DNA of 64,000 bases from Pseudorhodobacter antarcticus (GTDB taxonomy: Bacteria > Pseudomonadota > Alphaproteobacteria > Rhodobacterales > Rhodobacteraceae): positions 1-64,000 of the forward strand of contig CAMAXX010000015.1 of assembly GCA_945862435.1 (NCBI GenBank). The letters run 5' to 3'. Shown piece after piece: positions 46,449 through 55,367 of this stretch. The position numbers and the translations under genes are program-made. Numbering within the stretch: position 1 is the stretch's first letter; each line of letters begins with the position of its first letter. The notes below the pieces were generated by a model. The model had not been told where the DNA came from and made no database searches. It saw nothing but the letters and a program-made list of their open reading frames with translations.

Positions 46449-46936
46449 GCCGCAGGGTTGCCACAGTCTTTGGCCTTGGCTATCTGCGCCCCGCATCTGG
46501 CACTTGGGCCTCGGCGGCGGCGATTGTGGCCGGCCTTTTGATCGATCGCTATCTCGGCTTTCCCGCGTTGGTTTTGGCAACCATAGCGGCAACTGGGCTT
46601 GGGTTTTGGGCTGTAAACCTGGCCCTTGGCGATGACAAAACAGCCGATCCTTCTGAGTTTGTGATCGACGAAGTGGCAGGGCAATGGCTGGCGCTGCTGT
46701 TTTCATCGGCCGCCTTTTGGGCGCGCGGTTGGGAGGGATTCTTGCCCTACCCTGCACCGCTTGCCGCCTTTGTTTTCTTTCGACTTTTTGATGTTTGGAA
46801 GCCGTGGATCATTGGGCGCGCAGACCGAATGGGCGGGGCCAAAGGCGTGATGTTGGATGATCTGATTGCAGGTGTTTTTGCAGGGATTGCCACCATCATC
46901 GCGGCAGCGCTTTACCATATCGCGGCCTTTTCATGA
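46445..46936 (+). CDS. pgpA: Phosphatidylglycerophosphatase A
   Basis: 163-residue inner-membrane phosphatase making phosphatidylglycerol. It has [16 protein letters not shown] near the N-terminus, the active-site region [16 protein letters not shown], and [17 protein letters not shown] near the C-terminus. Overlaps ispDF and pncC by 4 bases each. Confidence 0.95.
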   Translation: MSRRVATVFGLGYLRPASGTWASAAAIVAGLLIDRYLGFPALVLATIAATGLGFWAVNLALGDDKTADPSEFVIDEVAGQWLALLFSSAAFWARGWEGFLPYPAPLAAFVFFRLFDVWKPWIIGRADRMGGAKGVMLDDLIAGVFAGIATIIAAALYHIAAFS

Positions 46937-47397
46937 TTGCGCAGGTGCTAGACGCCGCCCGCGCCAAGGGCATCCGCATTGCATGCGCTGAAAGCTGCAC
47001 AGGCGGGATGCTTGCCGCGCTTTTGACCGAGGTGGCGGGCAGTTCAGACGTGTTTGAGCGCGGTTTTGTCACCTATTCGAATGACGCCAAAATAGAGATG
47101 CTGGGGGTAAAACAGACCACGCTAGACGCCCATGGCGCGGTTAGCGAACAGATCGCGCGCGAGATGGCCTTCGGCGCATTAGAACGATCCAAATCACACA
47201 TCGCGGTGTCCATTACGGGCATTGCGGGGCCGGGTGGATCGGAATTTAAACCCGAAGGGCGGGTGTGTTTTGCGCTGGCGACTGCCACTGGAGTTTTGGC
47301 GCAAACGGTTGAGTTTGGCCCGCTGGGCCGCAGTGCGGTGCGGTTGGCCGCGCGCGATCACGCGCTTGCCCTGATTCTAGCAGCGCTGCGCGCCTAA
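46933..47397 (+). CDS. pncC: CinA family protein (nicotinamide-nucleotide amidohydrolase, PncC-like)
   Basis: 154-residue protein equivalent to the C-terminal domain of CinA, deamidating NMN to nicotinate mononucleotide. Motifs are ACAESCTGGMLAALLTEVAGSS (the family Ser/Thr loop, about 18-39), FVTYSNDAK and ITGIAGPGG. It lacks the N-terminal MoaB-like domain of full CinA. Third gene of ispDF-pgpA-pncC. Confidence 0.92.
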   Translation: MIAQVLDAARAKGIRIACAESCTGGMLAALLTEVAGSSDVFERGFVTYSNDAKIEMLGVKQTTLDAHGAVSEQIAREMAFGALERSKSHIAVSITGIAGPGGSEFKPEGRVCFALATATGVLAQTVEFGPLGRSAVRLAARDHALALILAALRA

Positions 47398-47445
47398 GTT
47401 ATCGCGCTGCTGCTAAATCGTGCAGTCGCAACTTTTCGGCGCATA

Positions 47446-47467
47446 AGTTTTCACCATTATGAAAACT
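47446..47467. promoter_or_regulatory. Palindrome upstream of amtB
   Basis: Perfect 8-base inverted repeat AGTTTTCA / TGAAAACT with 6 bases between, 92 bases before the amtB start. Possible operator; it does not match the GCAC-N5-GTGC NtrC site. Confidence 0.4.
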
Positions 47468-47558
47468 GCTCGCTATTTTGGCAATCATTTCTGCGATTGC
47501 CTCTTTTATGCGCAGCCCTCTGCCGCTTTTGTGCGCAAGTGCAAAAATGGGGATGCCA

Positions 47559-48737
47559 ATGTCTGCTGCTGATACCGCCTTTATCCTGATCGCCACCGCG
47601 CTCGTGCTGTTTATGACCTTGCCGGGCCTTGCGCTGTTTTACGGCGGCCTCGTGCGTGCGCGGAACGTTCTGTCAGTTTTCATGCAGTGCTTTGCCATTG
47701 CCGCATTGATAAGCGTGCTGTGGCTGGCTGTTGGCTATTCCATCGCCTTTGGTGGGGAAGGTGTGGTTTGGGGCGGGCTTGGTAAGGCGTTTTTGAACGG
47801 CGTCACGGCAGAAAGTCTAACAGGCACCCTGCCCGAAACCTTGTTTTTTTCGTTCCAGATGACCTTTGCCATCATCACCCCCGCATTGATTGTGGGGGCC
47901 TATGTAGAACGGGTGGAATTTGGATTTGTTCTTGCCTTTTCAAGCCTTTGGATGCTGCTGGTCTATGCGCCTGTCGCCCATATGATTTGGGGCGGCGGGA
48001 TGCTGGCCGATGGCGGTATCTTTGGCGATATAGGCGTGCGCGATTTTGCGGGCGGGATTGTGGTGCATGAGACCGCAGGCCTTGCCGCTCTGTTGCTGGC
48101 GTTTCTGCTGGGCCCGCGCAAACAGAAAAACATCCCGCCCCACAACCCTGGCATGGTGATGATTGGGGCGGCGATGCTGTGGGTCGGCTGGTTTGGCTTT
48201 AACGGCGGATCAGCGCTTGCGGCAAATGGACAGGCCGCGATGGCAATCACGGTGACGCATCTTTCGGCCGCTGCCGCCAGCCTGACGTGGGCGCTGTGGG
48301 AGCGGATTAAATTTGGCCGCGCTTCGATGGTTGGCCTTGTCACGGGCACGATTGCGGGGCTTGCCTCGATCACACCGGCCTCGGGCTATGTTGGGCCAAT
48401 TGAGGCGCTTGTGATTGGCGCCATCGCGGGGGTTTTGTGCCAAGAGGCTGTTTTACTTGTGAAAAATCGTCTGCGTATTGACGACACTTTGGATGTTTTC
48501 GCCGTGCATGGCGTGGGCGGCATCTTTGGCACAGTTATGGTGGCGGTGTTTGGCGCTGGCACTTGGGCGGCGCAATTGGGCGGTTTTGCGGTAGTTGGCA
48601 TTTGGACGCTTGTCCTAACCTTTATCATCATCAAGGCTGTCGCGCTGGTGCTGCCGCTGCGGGTGGACAGCGAGACCGAAGCCAACGGTTTGGACATTTC
48701 GGTGCATGGCGAGCGGGGCTATGATTTCAATTCGTGA
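47559..48737 (+). CDS. amtB: Ammonium transporter
   Basis: 392-residue trimeric inner-membrane ammonium channel with about 11 helices. Conserved GLALFYGGLVRARNVLS (TM1), a pore-His-bearing VHETAGLAALL segment, and FAVHGVGGIFGTV with the second pore His. The start at 47559 has GGGGA 5-6 bases upstream. Two further ATGs at 47547 and 47553 are possible. It has no obvious N-terminal signal peptide. The usual glnK partner is absent; the PII gene is at 2.8 kb. Convergent overlap of 19 bases with the next gene. Confidence 0.95.
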   Translation: MSAADTAFILIATALVLFMTLPGLALFYGGLVRARNVLSVFMQCFAIAALISVLWLAVGYSIAFGGEGVVWGGLGKAFLNGVTAESLTGTLPETLFFSFQMTFAIITPALIVGAYVERVEFGFVLAFSSLWMLLVYAPVAHMIWGGGMLADGGIFGDIGVRDFAGGIVVHETAGLAALLLAFLLGPRKQKNIPPHNPGMVMIGAAMLWVGWFGFNGGSALAANGQAAMAITVTHLSAAAASLTWALWERIKFGRASMVGLVTGTIAGLASITPASGYVGPIEALVIGAIAGVLCQEAVLLVKNRLRIDDTLDVFAVHGVGGIFGTVMVAVFGAGTWAAQLGGFAVVGIWTLVLTFIIIKAVALVLPLRVDSETEANGLDISVHGERGYDFNS

Positions 48738-49174
48738 CCATACAGTTGGTGCGCGCGCGCCTCAAACGCGCGTACAATGCGCTGCATGGCCTCGTTAAAC
48801 ACAAGTCCGATAATCCCCGCCAGGATCGGGTTTTTGAATTCAAAATCCACTGAAAAGTCCACCTCGCAGCCCTCTGCTACTGCGCGAAACGCCCAAACAG
48901 ATTTCAAATGGCGAAAAGGGCCTTCGATATATTCAGTCAAAATCCGATCTTGCCCCAGCAACGTGACGCGCGAGCCGAATTTTTCGCGAAACACTTTAAA
49001 GGAAATCACCAAATCCGCCTCCATCACCTCGCCCCCGTCAATTGGCGTGCGCGAACGGATGCGCGCCGCCGCCGCCCATGGCAGAAATTCAGGGTATCGG
49101 GCCACGTCGGCCACCAGCGCAAACATCTGCGCGGGGCTATAAGGCAGGGTTTTTACTTCAGCATGTTTGGGCAT
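48719..49174 (-). CDS. COQ10/RatA-like START-domain protein
   Basis: 151-residue polyketide-cyclase/START fold with YSPAQMFALVADVARYPEFLPW at the N-terminus and the C-terminal AMQRIVRAFEARAHQLYG. Homologs are called ubiquinone-binding COQ10 or RatA toxins. COQ10-like quinone handling is more plausible for an alphaproteobacterium. As I recall, it usually neighbours lipA. Here hpt, a small gene and a cytochrome gene lie between them. Confidence 0.88.
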   Translation of the reverse strand: MPKHAEVKTLPYSPAQMFALVADVARYPEFLPWAAAARIRSRTPIDGGEVMEADLVISFKVFREKFGSRVTLLGQDRILTEYIEGPFRHLKSVWAFRAVAEGCEVDFSVDFEFKNPILAGIIGLVFNEAMQRIVRAFEARAHQLYGHELKS

Positions 49175-49240
49175 AACAACCTATCGCGTGACTTAGCCCC
49201 AGTTTTTGGCTAGCCTTGCGCCAAGATGCAAGAGGACAAG

Positions 49241-49804
49241 ATGCAAGGCCCTAACCCCCATACCACCGCCGATGGCCGCGCATACGTTATTGACGAGATG
49301 CTGTCGGCCAAATCCATCGCAGCCCGCGTCGAAGAATTGGCCCGCCAAATCACCGCGCATTATTCTGGCTGTGATCGGCTAATTGTGGTTGGCCTGCTGC
49401 GCGGGTCATTCGTGTTTATCGCAGATTTGGTGCGTGAAATTGACCTGCCTGTTGAGGTGGATTTTTTAGAAGCGTCTTCATATGGCGATTCGATGCATTC
49501 ATCGCGCGAGGTGCGAATCCTAAAAGATTTGCGTGGCGAAATTGCGGGGCGCGATGTGCTGGTGGTGGAAGATATTGTCGACACGGGCTTTACGCTTACG
49601 CATGTGAAAAAAATGCTTCTGTCGCGCGAACCTGCGCGCCTTGAGGTTTGCGCGCTGCTAGATAAACCCAGCCGCCGCGAAGTGCCCATCAAGGCGACAT
49701 GGACCGGGTTCGAGATTCCCGATGAATTCGTTGTTGGCTACGGAATTGATTTTGCACAAAGAAACCGCAATCTTCCCTATATTGGTAAGGTGCGCTTTAC
49801 CTGA
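49241..49804 (+). CDS. hpt: Hypoxanthine phosphoribosyltransferase
   Basis: Purine salvage enzyme, 187 residues. PRPP-binding motif [12 protein letters not shown] (about 108-119), flexible-loop SSYGD, and the purine-binding [20 protein letters not shown] near the C-terminus. The ATG at 49241 has GAGG at good spacing; one five codons earlier does not. Confidence 0.95.
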   Translation: MQGPNPHTTADGRAYVIDEMLSAKSIAARVEELARQITAHYSGCDRLIVVGLLRGSFVFIADLVREIDLPVEVDFLEASSYGDSMHSSREVRILKDLRGEIAGRDVLVVEDIVDTGFTLTHVKKMLLSREPARLEVCALLDKPSRREVPIKATWTGFEIPDEFVVGYGIDFAQRNRNLPYIGKVRFT

Positions 49805-49814
49805 AAGGGTTGTT

Positions 49815-49985
49815 ATGGGGCCGAACTGGTTTATTCGGATGTATGGGTGGGCGCGCAATCCGCCTTCTCTCGAAAAAGTGAGGCTGGTGCTGTTGGTTGT
49901 GCTGGCCTGTTTCGCGCTTTGGGGGATAGAGCACATGGGGCTGTGGCCAGATTGGCTGACCGTAAACCCACCCGCCAAACCGTAA
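49815..49985 (+). CDS. Small membrane protein of unknown function
   Basis: 56 residues with one hydrophobic helix (about 23-39, VRLVLLVVLACFALWGI) and a short Trp/Pro-rich end. ATG at 49815 with a GAAAGGG site. It lies between hpt and the cytochrome gene, 10 and 15 bases from each, so it is translated from the same transcript. A role with the cytochrome is suggested only by position. Confidence 0.7.
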   Translation: MGPNWFIRMYGWARNPPSLEKVRLVLLVVLACFALWGIEHMGLWPDWLTVNPPAKP

Positions 49986-50000
49986 AGGAAGTGCGCAAAA

Positions 50001-50888
50001 ATGAAATTCGCACCTAAACTACTGATCGGCCTAGGGTTTGCAGGCGTTTTGGCGGCAGGGGCGGCGTGGTTTATCAGCGCCCCGCGCGATTTTGATACCG
50101 CCGCATTTGCAGGACTGACGGTCGATCATATGGCGGGCGAGCAGGTTTTTTGGGCCTCTGGCTGCGCCTCGTGCCATATGACCGAGGGTGGCGATCCGAT
50201 GGTGCTTGCGGGCGGGCAGGCCTTTGCCACGCAATTTGGAACCTTCCATGCGCCCAATATTTCGCCAGATCCCGTGACAGGCATTGGGGGTTGGACGCTA
50301 GAGATATTCGCCCGCGCCATTCAGCAAGGCGTCTCGCCCGAAGGAGCGCATTATTTTCCTGCCCTGCCCTATACCGCCTATGCCAAAATGGCCCCGCAGG
50401 ATGTGGCAAATTTGAAAGCCTATATGGATTTGCTGCCTGCCAATGCCACGGCCAGCCTTCCGCATGAAATTGCCTTTCCGTTTAATATTCGGCGGTCTTT
50501 GGGCTTATGGAAGGCGATGTTTGCCGATGACAGCTATGTTATTGCGGGCGATTTAACCGCAGCACAGCAGCGCGGCCGCTATATTGCCGAAAGCCTTGCC
50601 CATTGCGGCGAATGCCACACGCCGCGCAATGTTTTGGGCGGATTGGATCGTTCCAAATGGCTGGCAGGCGCGCCAACTGCCGATGGCAAAAGTCGCGTGC
50701 CCAATATTGCGGGCATAGATTGGAGCGATGGGGATTTGATGACCTATTTCACCACAGGCTTTACGCCTGAATACGATTCGGTCGGCGGCCACATGGCGCG
50801 TGTGGTGGAAAACATGGGTAAATTGCCAGAAAGCGACCGTGAAGCCCTGATCGCATATCTGCGGCTGGTTCCGCCTGTTTCCCAGTAA
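50001..50888 (+). CDS. Diheme c-type cytochrome
   Basis: 295-residue exported cytochrome. The N-terminal hydrophobic segment (about 7-25) acts as signal or anchor. It has two heme-binding CXXCH motifs, CASCH at 55-59 and CGECH at 202-206, each with possible distal Met ligands (PMV, ...HMARVVENM). The layout resembles the cytochrome subunits of alcohol or gluconate dehydrogenases, but no dehydrogenase gene is adjacent. The electron donor is unknown. Confidence 0.92.
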   Translation: MKFAPKLLIGLGFAGVLAAGAAWFISAPRDFDTAAFAGLTVDHMAGEQVFWASGCASCHMTEGGDPMVLAGGQAFATQFGTFHAPNISPDPVTGIGGWTLEIFARAIQQGVSPEGAHYFPALPYTAYAKMAPQDVANLKAYMDLLPANATASLPHEIAFPFNIRRSLGLWKAMFADDSYVIAGDLTAAQQRGRYIAESLAHCGECHTPRNVLGGLDRSKWLAGAPTADGKSRVPNIAGIDWSDGDLMTYFTTGFTPEYDSVGGHMARVVENMGKLPESDREALIAYLRLVPPVSQ

Positions 50889-50898
50889 CTTTGGCCAA

Positions 50899-51849
50899 TT
50901 ACCCCTGCGCCAATTTCGCCAACCGAGCAGCGCGCAATCGTGCAAAATCGTCCCCCGCATGGTAGGATGACCGCGTCAGCGGTGTGGCCGAAACCATCAA
51001 AAACCCTTTACCATAGGCAGCAGTCTCGTATCCCTTAAACTCGTCTGGGGTCACGAACCGGTCAACACGGTGATGTTTTGGGGATGGCTGCAAATACTGG
51101 CCAACGGTCAGAAAATCCACATCCGCCGCGCGCATATCATCCATCACTTGCCCCACGCCGCTGCGGTCTTCGCCAAGGCCCACCATGATGCCCGATTTGG
51201 TAAATATGGTAGGATCAAGTTCCTTAACGCGCTGCAGCAGCCGCAGCGAATGGAAATAGCGCGCGCCAGGGCGGACGGTTGGATACAGGCCCGGCACGGT
51301 TTCTAAATTGTGGTTAAACACATCGGGCTTGGCCGCAACCACCATTTCCAACGCCTTTGGCCCGCATTTCAGAAAATCGGGTGTCAGAATTTCAATCGTC
51401 GTTTCGGGGCTGCGGTGACGAATGGCGCGGATGGTTTGGGCAAAATGGGCCGCCCCACCATCGGCCAGATCATCGCGGTCAACTGACGTGACCACCACAT
51501 GCGCAAGGCCCAGTTCGGCCACAGCATGGGCAACCCGCCCCGGCTCGAACGTATTCAGAGTGGTGGGCTTGCCCGTGGCAATATTGCAAAATGAACAGCC
51601 GCGCGTGCAAATATCGCCCATAATCATCATGGTGGCGTGGCCCACGCTCCAACATTCGCCAACATTTGGGCAGCCTGCCTCTTCGCAGACAGTGACCAGC
51701 TTTTTCTCGCGCAGAATGTCGCGGGTTTTCTTATAGCCTTCCGACGTGGGGGCCTTAACCCTAATCCAATCGGGCTTTTTCGGTTGGGCATTGTCGGGGC
51801 GATGCGCCTTTTCGGGGTGGCGCTGGCCTGGTATCTTCAAATCGCGCAT
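50899..51849 (-). CDS. lipA: Lipoyl synthase
   Basis: Radical-SAM enzyme inserting sulfur into octanoyl-lipoyl domains. The 316-residue product has the auxiliary cluster Cys in [13 protein letters not shown] and the radical-[11 protein letters not shown]. The C-terminal RSSYHAGDD supplies the auxiliary-cluster Ser. The ATG at 51849 follows AGGAG; an ATG seven codons earlier does not. Confidence 0.97.
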   Translation of the reverse strand: MRDLKIPGQRHPEKAHRPDNAQPKKPDWIRVKAPTSEGYKKTRDILREKKLVTVCEEAGCPNVGECWSVGHATMMIMGDICTRGCSFCNIATGKPTTLNTFEPGRVAHAVAELGLAHVVVTSVDRDDLADGGAAHFAQTIRAIRHRSPETTIEILTPDFLKCGPKALEMVVAAKPDVFNHNLETVPGLYPTVRPGARYFHSLRLLQRVKELDPTIFTKSGIMVGLGEDRSGVGQVMDDMRAADVDFLTVGQYLQPSPKHHRVDRFVTPDEFKGYETAAYGKGFLMVSATPLTRSSYHAGDDFARLRAARLAKLAQG

Positions 51850-51906
51850 GGGGACTCCTGACATTGGCATTTAGATAGCCCCGTGCACGCGATTTTGCAA
51901 TGCGCC

Positions 51907-53052
51907 CTACCCGATCAGCGGGCCAGAGCGGCCGTAAACCTCGGCGTAATGGCGCGCCAAACGCCGCAGGGCAATGCGCAGCACCACTTTGCCAGACCGC
52001 GCCGCCCAGCCCATGCGGCGTTCAGCCTCTTCCACGCCTTCCAAATAGCAGCACACCCGCAGGGCGATATGGCCCAAATCGGGGCCAAGGTCGGTCAGCG
52101 CGGCGGACACGCGCGCGCGCGCATCGCGTGGGGCTGTTTGGCCGTGGCCAGCGCCCCGCCCACCATAAACGCCGCCCGTCAGAAACCCTTCCCAATTTTG
52201 CGCAACCGACGTGCCCATCTGCGCCAGTTCAAAATCTTCGCGCAGGCGTTCGGCAGCGCGCACAAAATCGGGGTGCAGATAAGGGCTGCCATCCTTTTCG
52301 CGCCGACGCCCCAATACTGCCACAGGGCTTTCGGCCAAGTTATAGCGGATACGGCGGCTTCCTTCGACCTTGGCATCCAAAGCGTCGCCCTCGTCCGCGC
52401 CCGCAAATCGCGCGCTTGCCTCGTTCATACCGCGCGGCGCCGCTGCAATGCGCGCTTTCAATTCGGCCCGCCCTGCCGCTGTCAATTCATAAGTGTCAAC
52501 TTTGCCGCCAGTGCCGCCCGCGCGCGGGTCGATCCATTCCTTTAGCGCAAAGACCTGCGCGAGCGCGCGGTCCACCACCGCCATGCGCATCAGCCGCCCA
52601 TCGGGCAACGCGCGCATTACGGCTGCTTTTTCCATGGCAGGGGCGATGGCCAAAAACGCCCCCGTTTCGGCCAAGCGGCGCAAAAGGCGCGGCGCTGCTT
52701 GTGTAAACTCTGCGTCGTCCATACCAGTGCGGGAAATTGGGCTGTGATGCATGATATCCTCGGGAATATGGGGGAAATCGCGGCGATGACCGCGCTGAAA
52801 TCTGCAAAGGGCTTCATCAATAAGCGGATCGTCGCGCCGCAACTCGCACCGGCGCACATGACGCAGCACAGTCGAGGCGTGCAGCCCATCTTGCCGCGCC
52901 AAAGCACGGATCGACTGGCCCGCCTCGGTATGTTCCAGATACAGCCGAAACGCGTTTGGCAGCCAGTTTGGCAACTGCACCGCTAAGGATAGATTGGAAA
53001 CATCCCGCCCCATCTGCGCCATTTGCATTTGCCTATGTGCCGAATATTGCAT
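51907..53052 (-). CDS. DUF6456 family helix-turn-helix protein
   Basis: 381-residue protein. A predicted HTH lies at about 44-66 (AGQSIRALARQDGLHASTVLRHVRRCE). The C-terminal block (about 230-375) contains NLAESPVAVLGRRREKDGSPYLHPDFVRAAERLREDFE, split here into motif N-L-A-E-S-P-V-A-V-L and the following L-R-E-D-F-E. This is a conserved domain known in Rhodobacterales as DUF6456. Likely DNA-binding. The start ATG at 53052 has an AGGATAGG site. Divergent from the DUF6477 gene. Confidence 0.8.
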   Translation of the reverse strand: MQYSAHRQMQMAQMGRDVSNLSLAVQLPNWLPNAFRLYLEHTEAGQSIRALARQDGLHASTVLRHVRRCELRRDDPLIDEALCRFQRGHRRDFPHIPEDIMHHSPISRTGMDDAEFTQAAPRLLRRLAETGAFLAIAPAMEKAAVMRALPDGRLMRMAVVDRALAQVFALKEWIDPRAGGTGGKVDTYELTAAGRAELKARIAAAPRGMNEASARFAGADEGDALDAKVEGSRRIRYNLAESPVAVLGRRREKDGSPYLHPDFVRAAERLREDFELAQMGTSVAQNWEGFLTGGVYGGRGAGHGQTAPRDARARVSAALTDLGPDLGHIALRVCCYLEGVEEAERRMGWAARSGKVVLRIALRRLARHYAEVYGRSGPLIG

Positions 53053-53200
53053 TGCCTATCCTAAAGCCGTTACGCAGCATTTACATAGAATTGTTGATAA
53101 ATGCTAAACAGTGCCCCACCTGCGCGCACGCTGAAACTGCGCGTTATGTAACGATAGGTTGAATAACGCTAGCCTTCAATCACAAGTTAAGGAGGCTTCG

Positions 53201-53485
53201 ATGACTGATTATACAGACGCCGTACAACAGCTACAGCGCCCCAAGATGCTAATCCATGCCGCAAGGATGGGTTTGACGGACTATCGGCGAGAGCGTGATC
53301 TGCGCAGATTGGGCCATATATCGTTACCGCCCGAACTGGCCCTACCACATTTGCTGCAAGCAGAAGAGCGGGCCGAGGATAAGCGGCGAAGGGGCGATCT
53401 GGGTTATTCGTCACTACAGCACATTGATTTGCTGATTGCGGTCTTGGCTGAAATGCGCTTGCTCCCGCGCACTGCAGCAAATTAA
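53201..53485 (+). CDS. DUF6477 family small protein
   Basis: 94-residue, soluble, Arg/Leu-rich protein with predicted helices (QRPKMLIHAARMGLTDYRRERDLRRLG, and a C-terminal LQHIDLLIAVLAEMRLL). It matches a small Rhodobacterales family, DUF6477, as I recall it. A strong AAGGAGG site precedes ATG 53201. It diverges from the DUF6456 gene, and the 148-base gap between them should hold both promoters. Function unknown. Confidence 0.78.
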   Translation: MTDYTDAVQQLQRPKMLIHAARMGLTDYRRERDLRRLGHISLPPELALPHLLQAEERAEDKRRRGDLGYSSLQHIDLLIAVLAEMRLLPRTAAN

Positions 53486-53571
53486 TCACAGGCAAGACAG
53501 CGCAATGCAATCTTAAGGCGAATAAACGCAAGGCAGTGATTCGCAGAAAAACATAGCTCAAACAAGCCTGA

Positions 53572-53607
53572 ATAGGCCGCCCCCACAGTGAATTTGGGGC
53601 GGCCTAT
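53572..53607. terminator. Bidirectional terminator between DUF6477 gene and mttB homolog
   Basis: Perfect 12-bp inverted repeat ATAGGCCGCCCC / GGGGCGGCCTAT with a 12-base loop between convergent genes. CACATTTT follows on the plus strand. Confidence 0.8.
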
Positions 53608-53613
53608 CACATT

Positions 53614-55155
53614 TTAGATAAATGCATCAGGCATTTCGGATTTACGACGCGCCACATAGTCCTCTAGGCTTTCACGGATGCCTGCGTCCAAGGCGGGGGC
53701 CTGATAATCGCCTAAGCTTTTGGTGACACGTTCGCCCGCCAGCGCCTGTGTGTCGCGCGCGCCTTCCTCGAACCATGTCTCAAATGGCTTGTAGTCGAAC
53801 AAATCACTGCGCCAGAACGCCGATTTGAAATTGGCTTGCGTGTGCTCGCAGCCCAGAAAATGCCCGCCTGGCCCCACTTCGCGCAGTGCGTCCATGGCTT
53901 GGCCGTTGGTATCCATCGAAATGCCTTGCGCTAAATGATGCAGCGTTCCCAACTGGTCTGCGTCCATCACGAATTTTTCATAAGAGGATACCAGCCCCCC
54001 TTCCAGCCACCCGCAGGCGTGCAGCATGAAATTCACCCCCGCCAGCAGCGCCATGTTCAGGCTGTTGGCGGTCTCATAGGCCGCTTGCGCATCGGGCAAC
54101 TTGCTGCCGCAGAACGACCCGCCCGAACGGTATGGCAGGCCCATCCGCCGCGCCAGTTGCCCCGCGCCATAGGTGATATGCGCGGCTTCTGGCGTGCCAA
54201 ACGTGGGTGCGCCCGAATTCATGTCGATACTGGTCACAAACGCGCCAAAAATCACAGGCGCACCTTTGCGCACCAGTTGGCTATAGGCGACGCCTGCCAA
54301 AACTTCGGCCAGCACTTGGGTCAATGTGCCCGCTACCGTCACAGGGGCCATCGCGCCGCCCACGATAAAGGGGCTGATGATCGCAGCTTGGTTCGCGCGG
54401 GCATATACCTCTAGCGCGCCCATCATAATCCCGTCGAATGTCAGCGGGCTGTTGATGTTAATCAGGCTGGTCATGACCGTGTTTTGATCAACAAAATCAT
54501 TACCAAACAGCAGCTTGGCCATTTCCACTGAATCGGTCGCGCGACTGGGTTCGGTCACCGATCCCATAAACGGCTTGTCTGACAGCGTCATATGCGCCAG
54601 CAGCATATCCAAATGCCGCTTATTCACGGGCACATCGGTAGGCTCGCAAACTGTGCCGCCGGAATGGTGCAGCCACTTGCTCATATAGCCCAGTTTCACG
54701 AAATTTTGAAAATCATGCAGCGTGGCATAGCGACGCCCACCTGCCGCATCGCGTACAAAGGGCGGGCCATACACCGGGGCCAATACCAAATTGCGCCCGC
54801 CAATATCGACATTGCGTTCAGGGTTGCGCGCATATTGGGTATAGGTTTTGGGCGCGGTTTCGCAAAGTTTGAGCGCCAGTCCGCGCGGGATATGCACCCG
54901 TTCGCCGCGCACATCGGCCCCCACCGCGCGCCAAAGGTCTAGTGCAGCAGGGTTTTCAATGAAATTGACACCAATTTCTTCCAAAACCGTATCGGCGTTC
55001 CATTCGATGATGGCCAAGGCCTCATCGTTCAGAATTTCAAAATTGGGGATATTGCGCTGGATGAAGCGGGCAGTTTCAAAAGATACCGCCGTACGCTCGG
55101 CCCGCCGCACAGACCCGCCGCCGCCCCGAACCCGCCGCCCTACATCTTCGTTCAT
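53614..55155 (-). CDS. Trimethylamine methyltransferase (MttB) family protein, non-pyrrolysine type
   Basis: 513-residue TIM-barrel methyltransferase of the MttB superfamily, which demethylates quaternary or tertiary amines onto a corrinoid protein. Family segments are the N-terminal IPNFEILNDEALAIIEWNAD, the central PFIVGGAMAPVTVAGTLTQVLAE and the C-terminal GPGGHFLGCEHTQANF. The frame has no amber codon at the position where methanogen MttB carries pyrrolysine. It is therefore closer to glycine-betaine (MtgB-like) or proline-betaine methyltransferases. The substrate is not certain. The RACo-like activator is at 14.7 kb; the corrinoid protein and second methyltransferase are not in the window. 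Confidence 0.9.
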   Translation of the reverse strand: MNEDVGRRVRGGGGSVRRAERTAVSFETARFIQRNIPNFEILNDEALAIIEWNADTVLEEIGVNFIENPAALDLWRAVGADVRGERVHIPRGLALKLCETAPKTYTQYARNPERNVDIGGRNLVLAPVYGPPFVRDAAGGRRYATLHDFQNFVKLGYMSKWLHHSGGTVCEPTDVPVNKRHLDMLLAHMTLSDKPFMGSVTEPSRATDSVEMAKLLFGNDFVDQNTVMTSLININSPLTFDGIMMGALEVYARANQAAIISPFIVGGAMAPVTVAGTLTQVLAEVLAGVAYSQLVRKGAPVIFGAFVTSIDMNSGAPTFGTPEAAHITYGAGQLARRMGLPYRSGGSFCGSKLPDAQAAYETANSLNMALLAGVNFMLHACGWLEGGLVSSYEKFVMDADQLGTLHHLAQGISMDTNGQAMDALREVGPGGHFLGCEHTQANFKSAFWRSDLFDYKPFETWFEEGARDTQALAGERVTKSLGDYQAPALDAGIRESLEDYVARRKSEMPDAFI

Positions 55156-55367
55156 CGCAATCTCCTGTCATTTTTTGCCCTTATGCCCAATCGCGCCCCC
55201 GCATCGCCCCCCAAAATCGCCACTTAAGCGCCGTTTGCGACATATACGGCAATCAAAACCGACATCAGCTTTCATACTGACAAAAATACCTAAAAACCGC
55301 AGGGGCAATCCCCAAATTCGCCTCCCTGCTCTTGCGAATTACAACCTCAAAGGCTAGGCAAAGGCGC

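Noticed and set aside
45795..46757. A 320-codon open frame opposite ispDF and pgpA
   Set aside because: Composition is that of a shadow frame, and both opposite-strand genes are clearly real.
48719..49174. Toxin-antitoxin system (RatA label)
   Set aside because: There is no antitoxin gene next to it. The START-domain protein fits a COQ10-like role better.
53614..55155. Pyrrolysine-containing MttB
   Set aside because: The frame is continuous without an in-frame TAG, and no pyl genes are visible.
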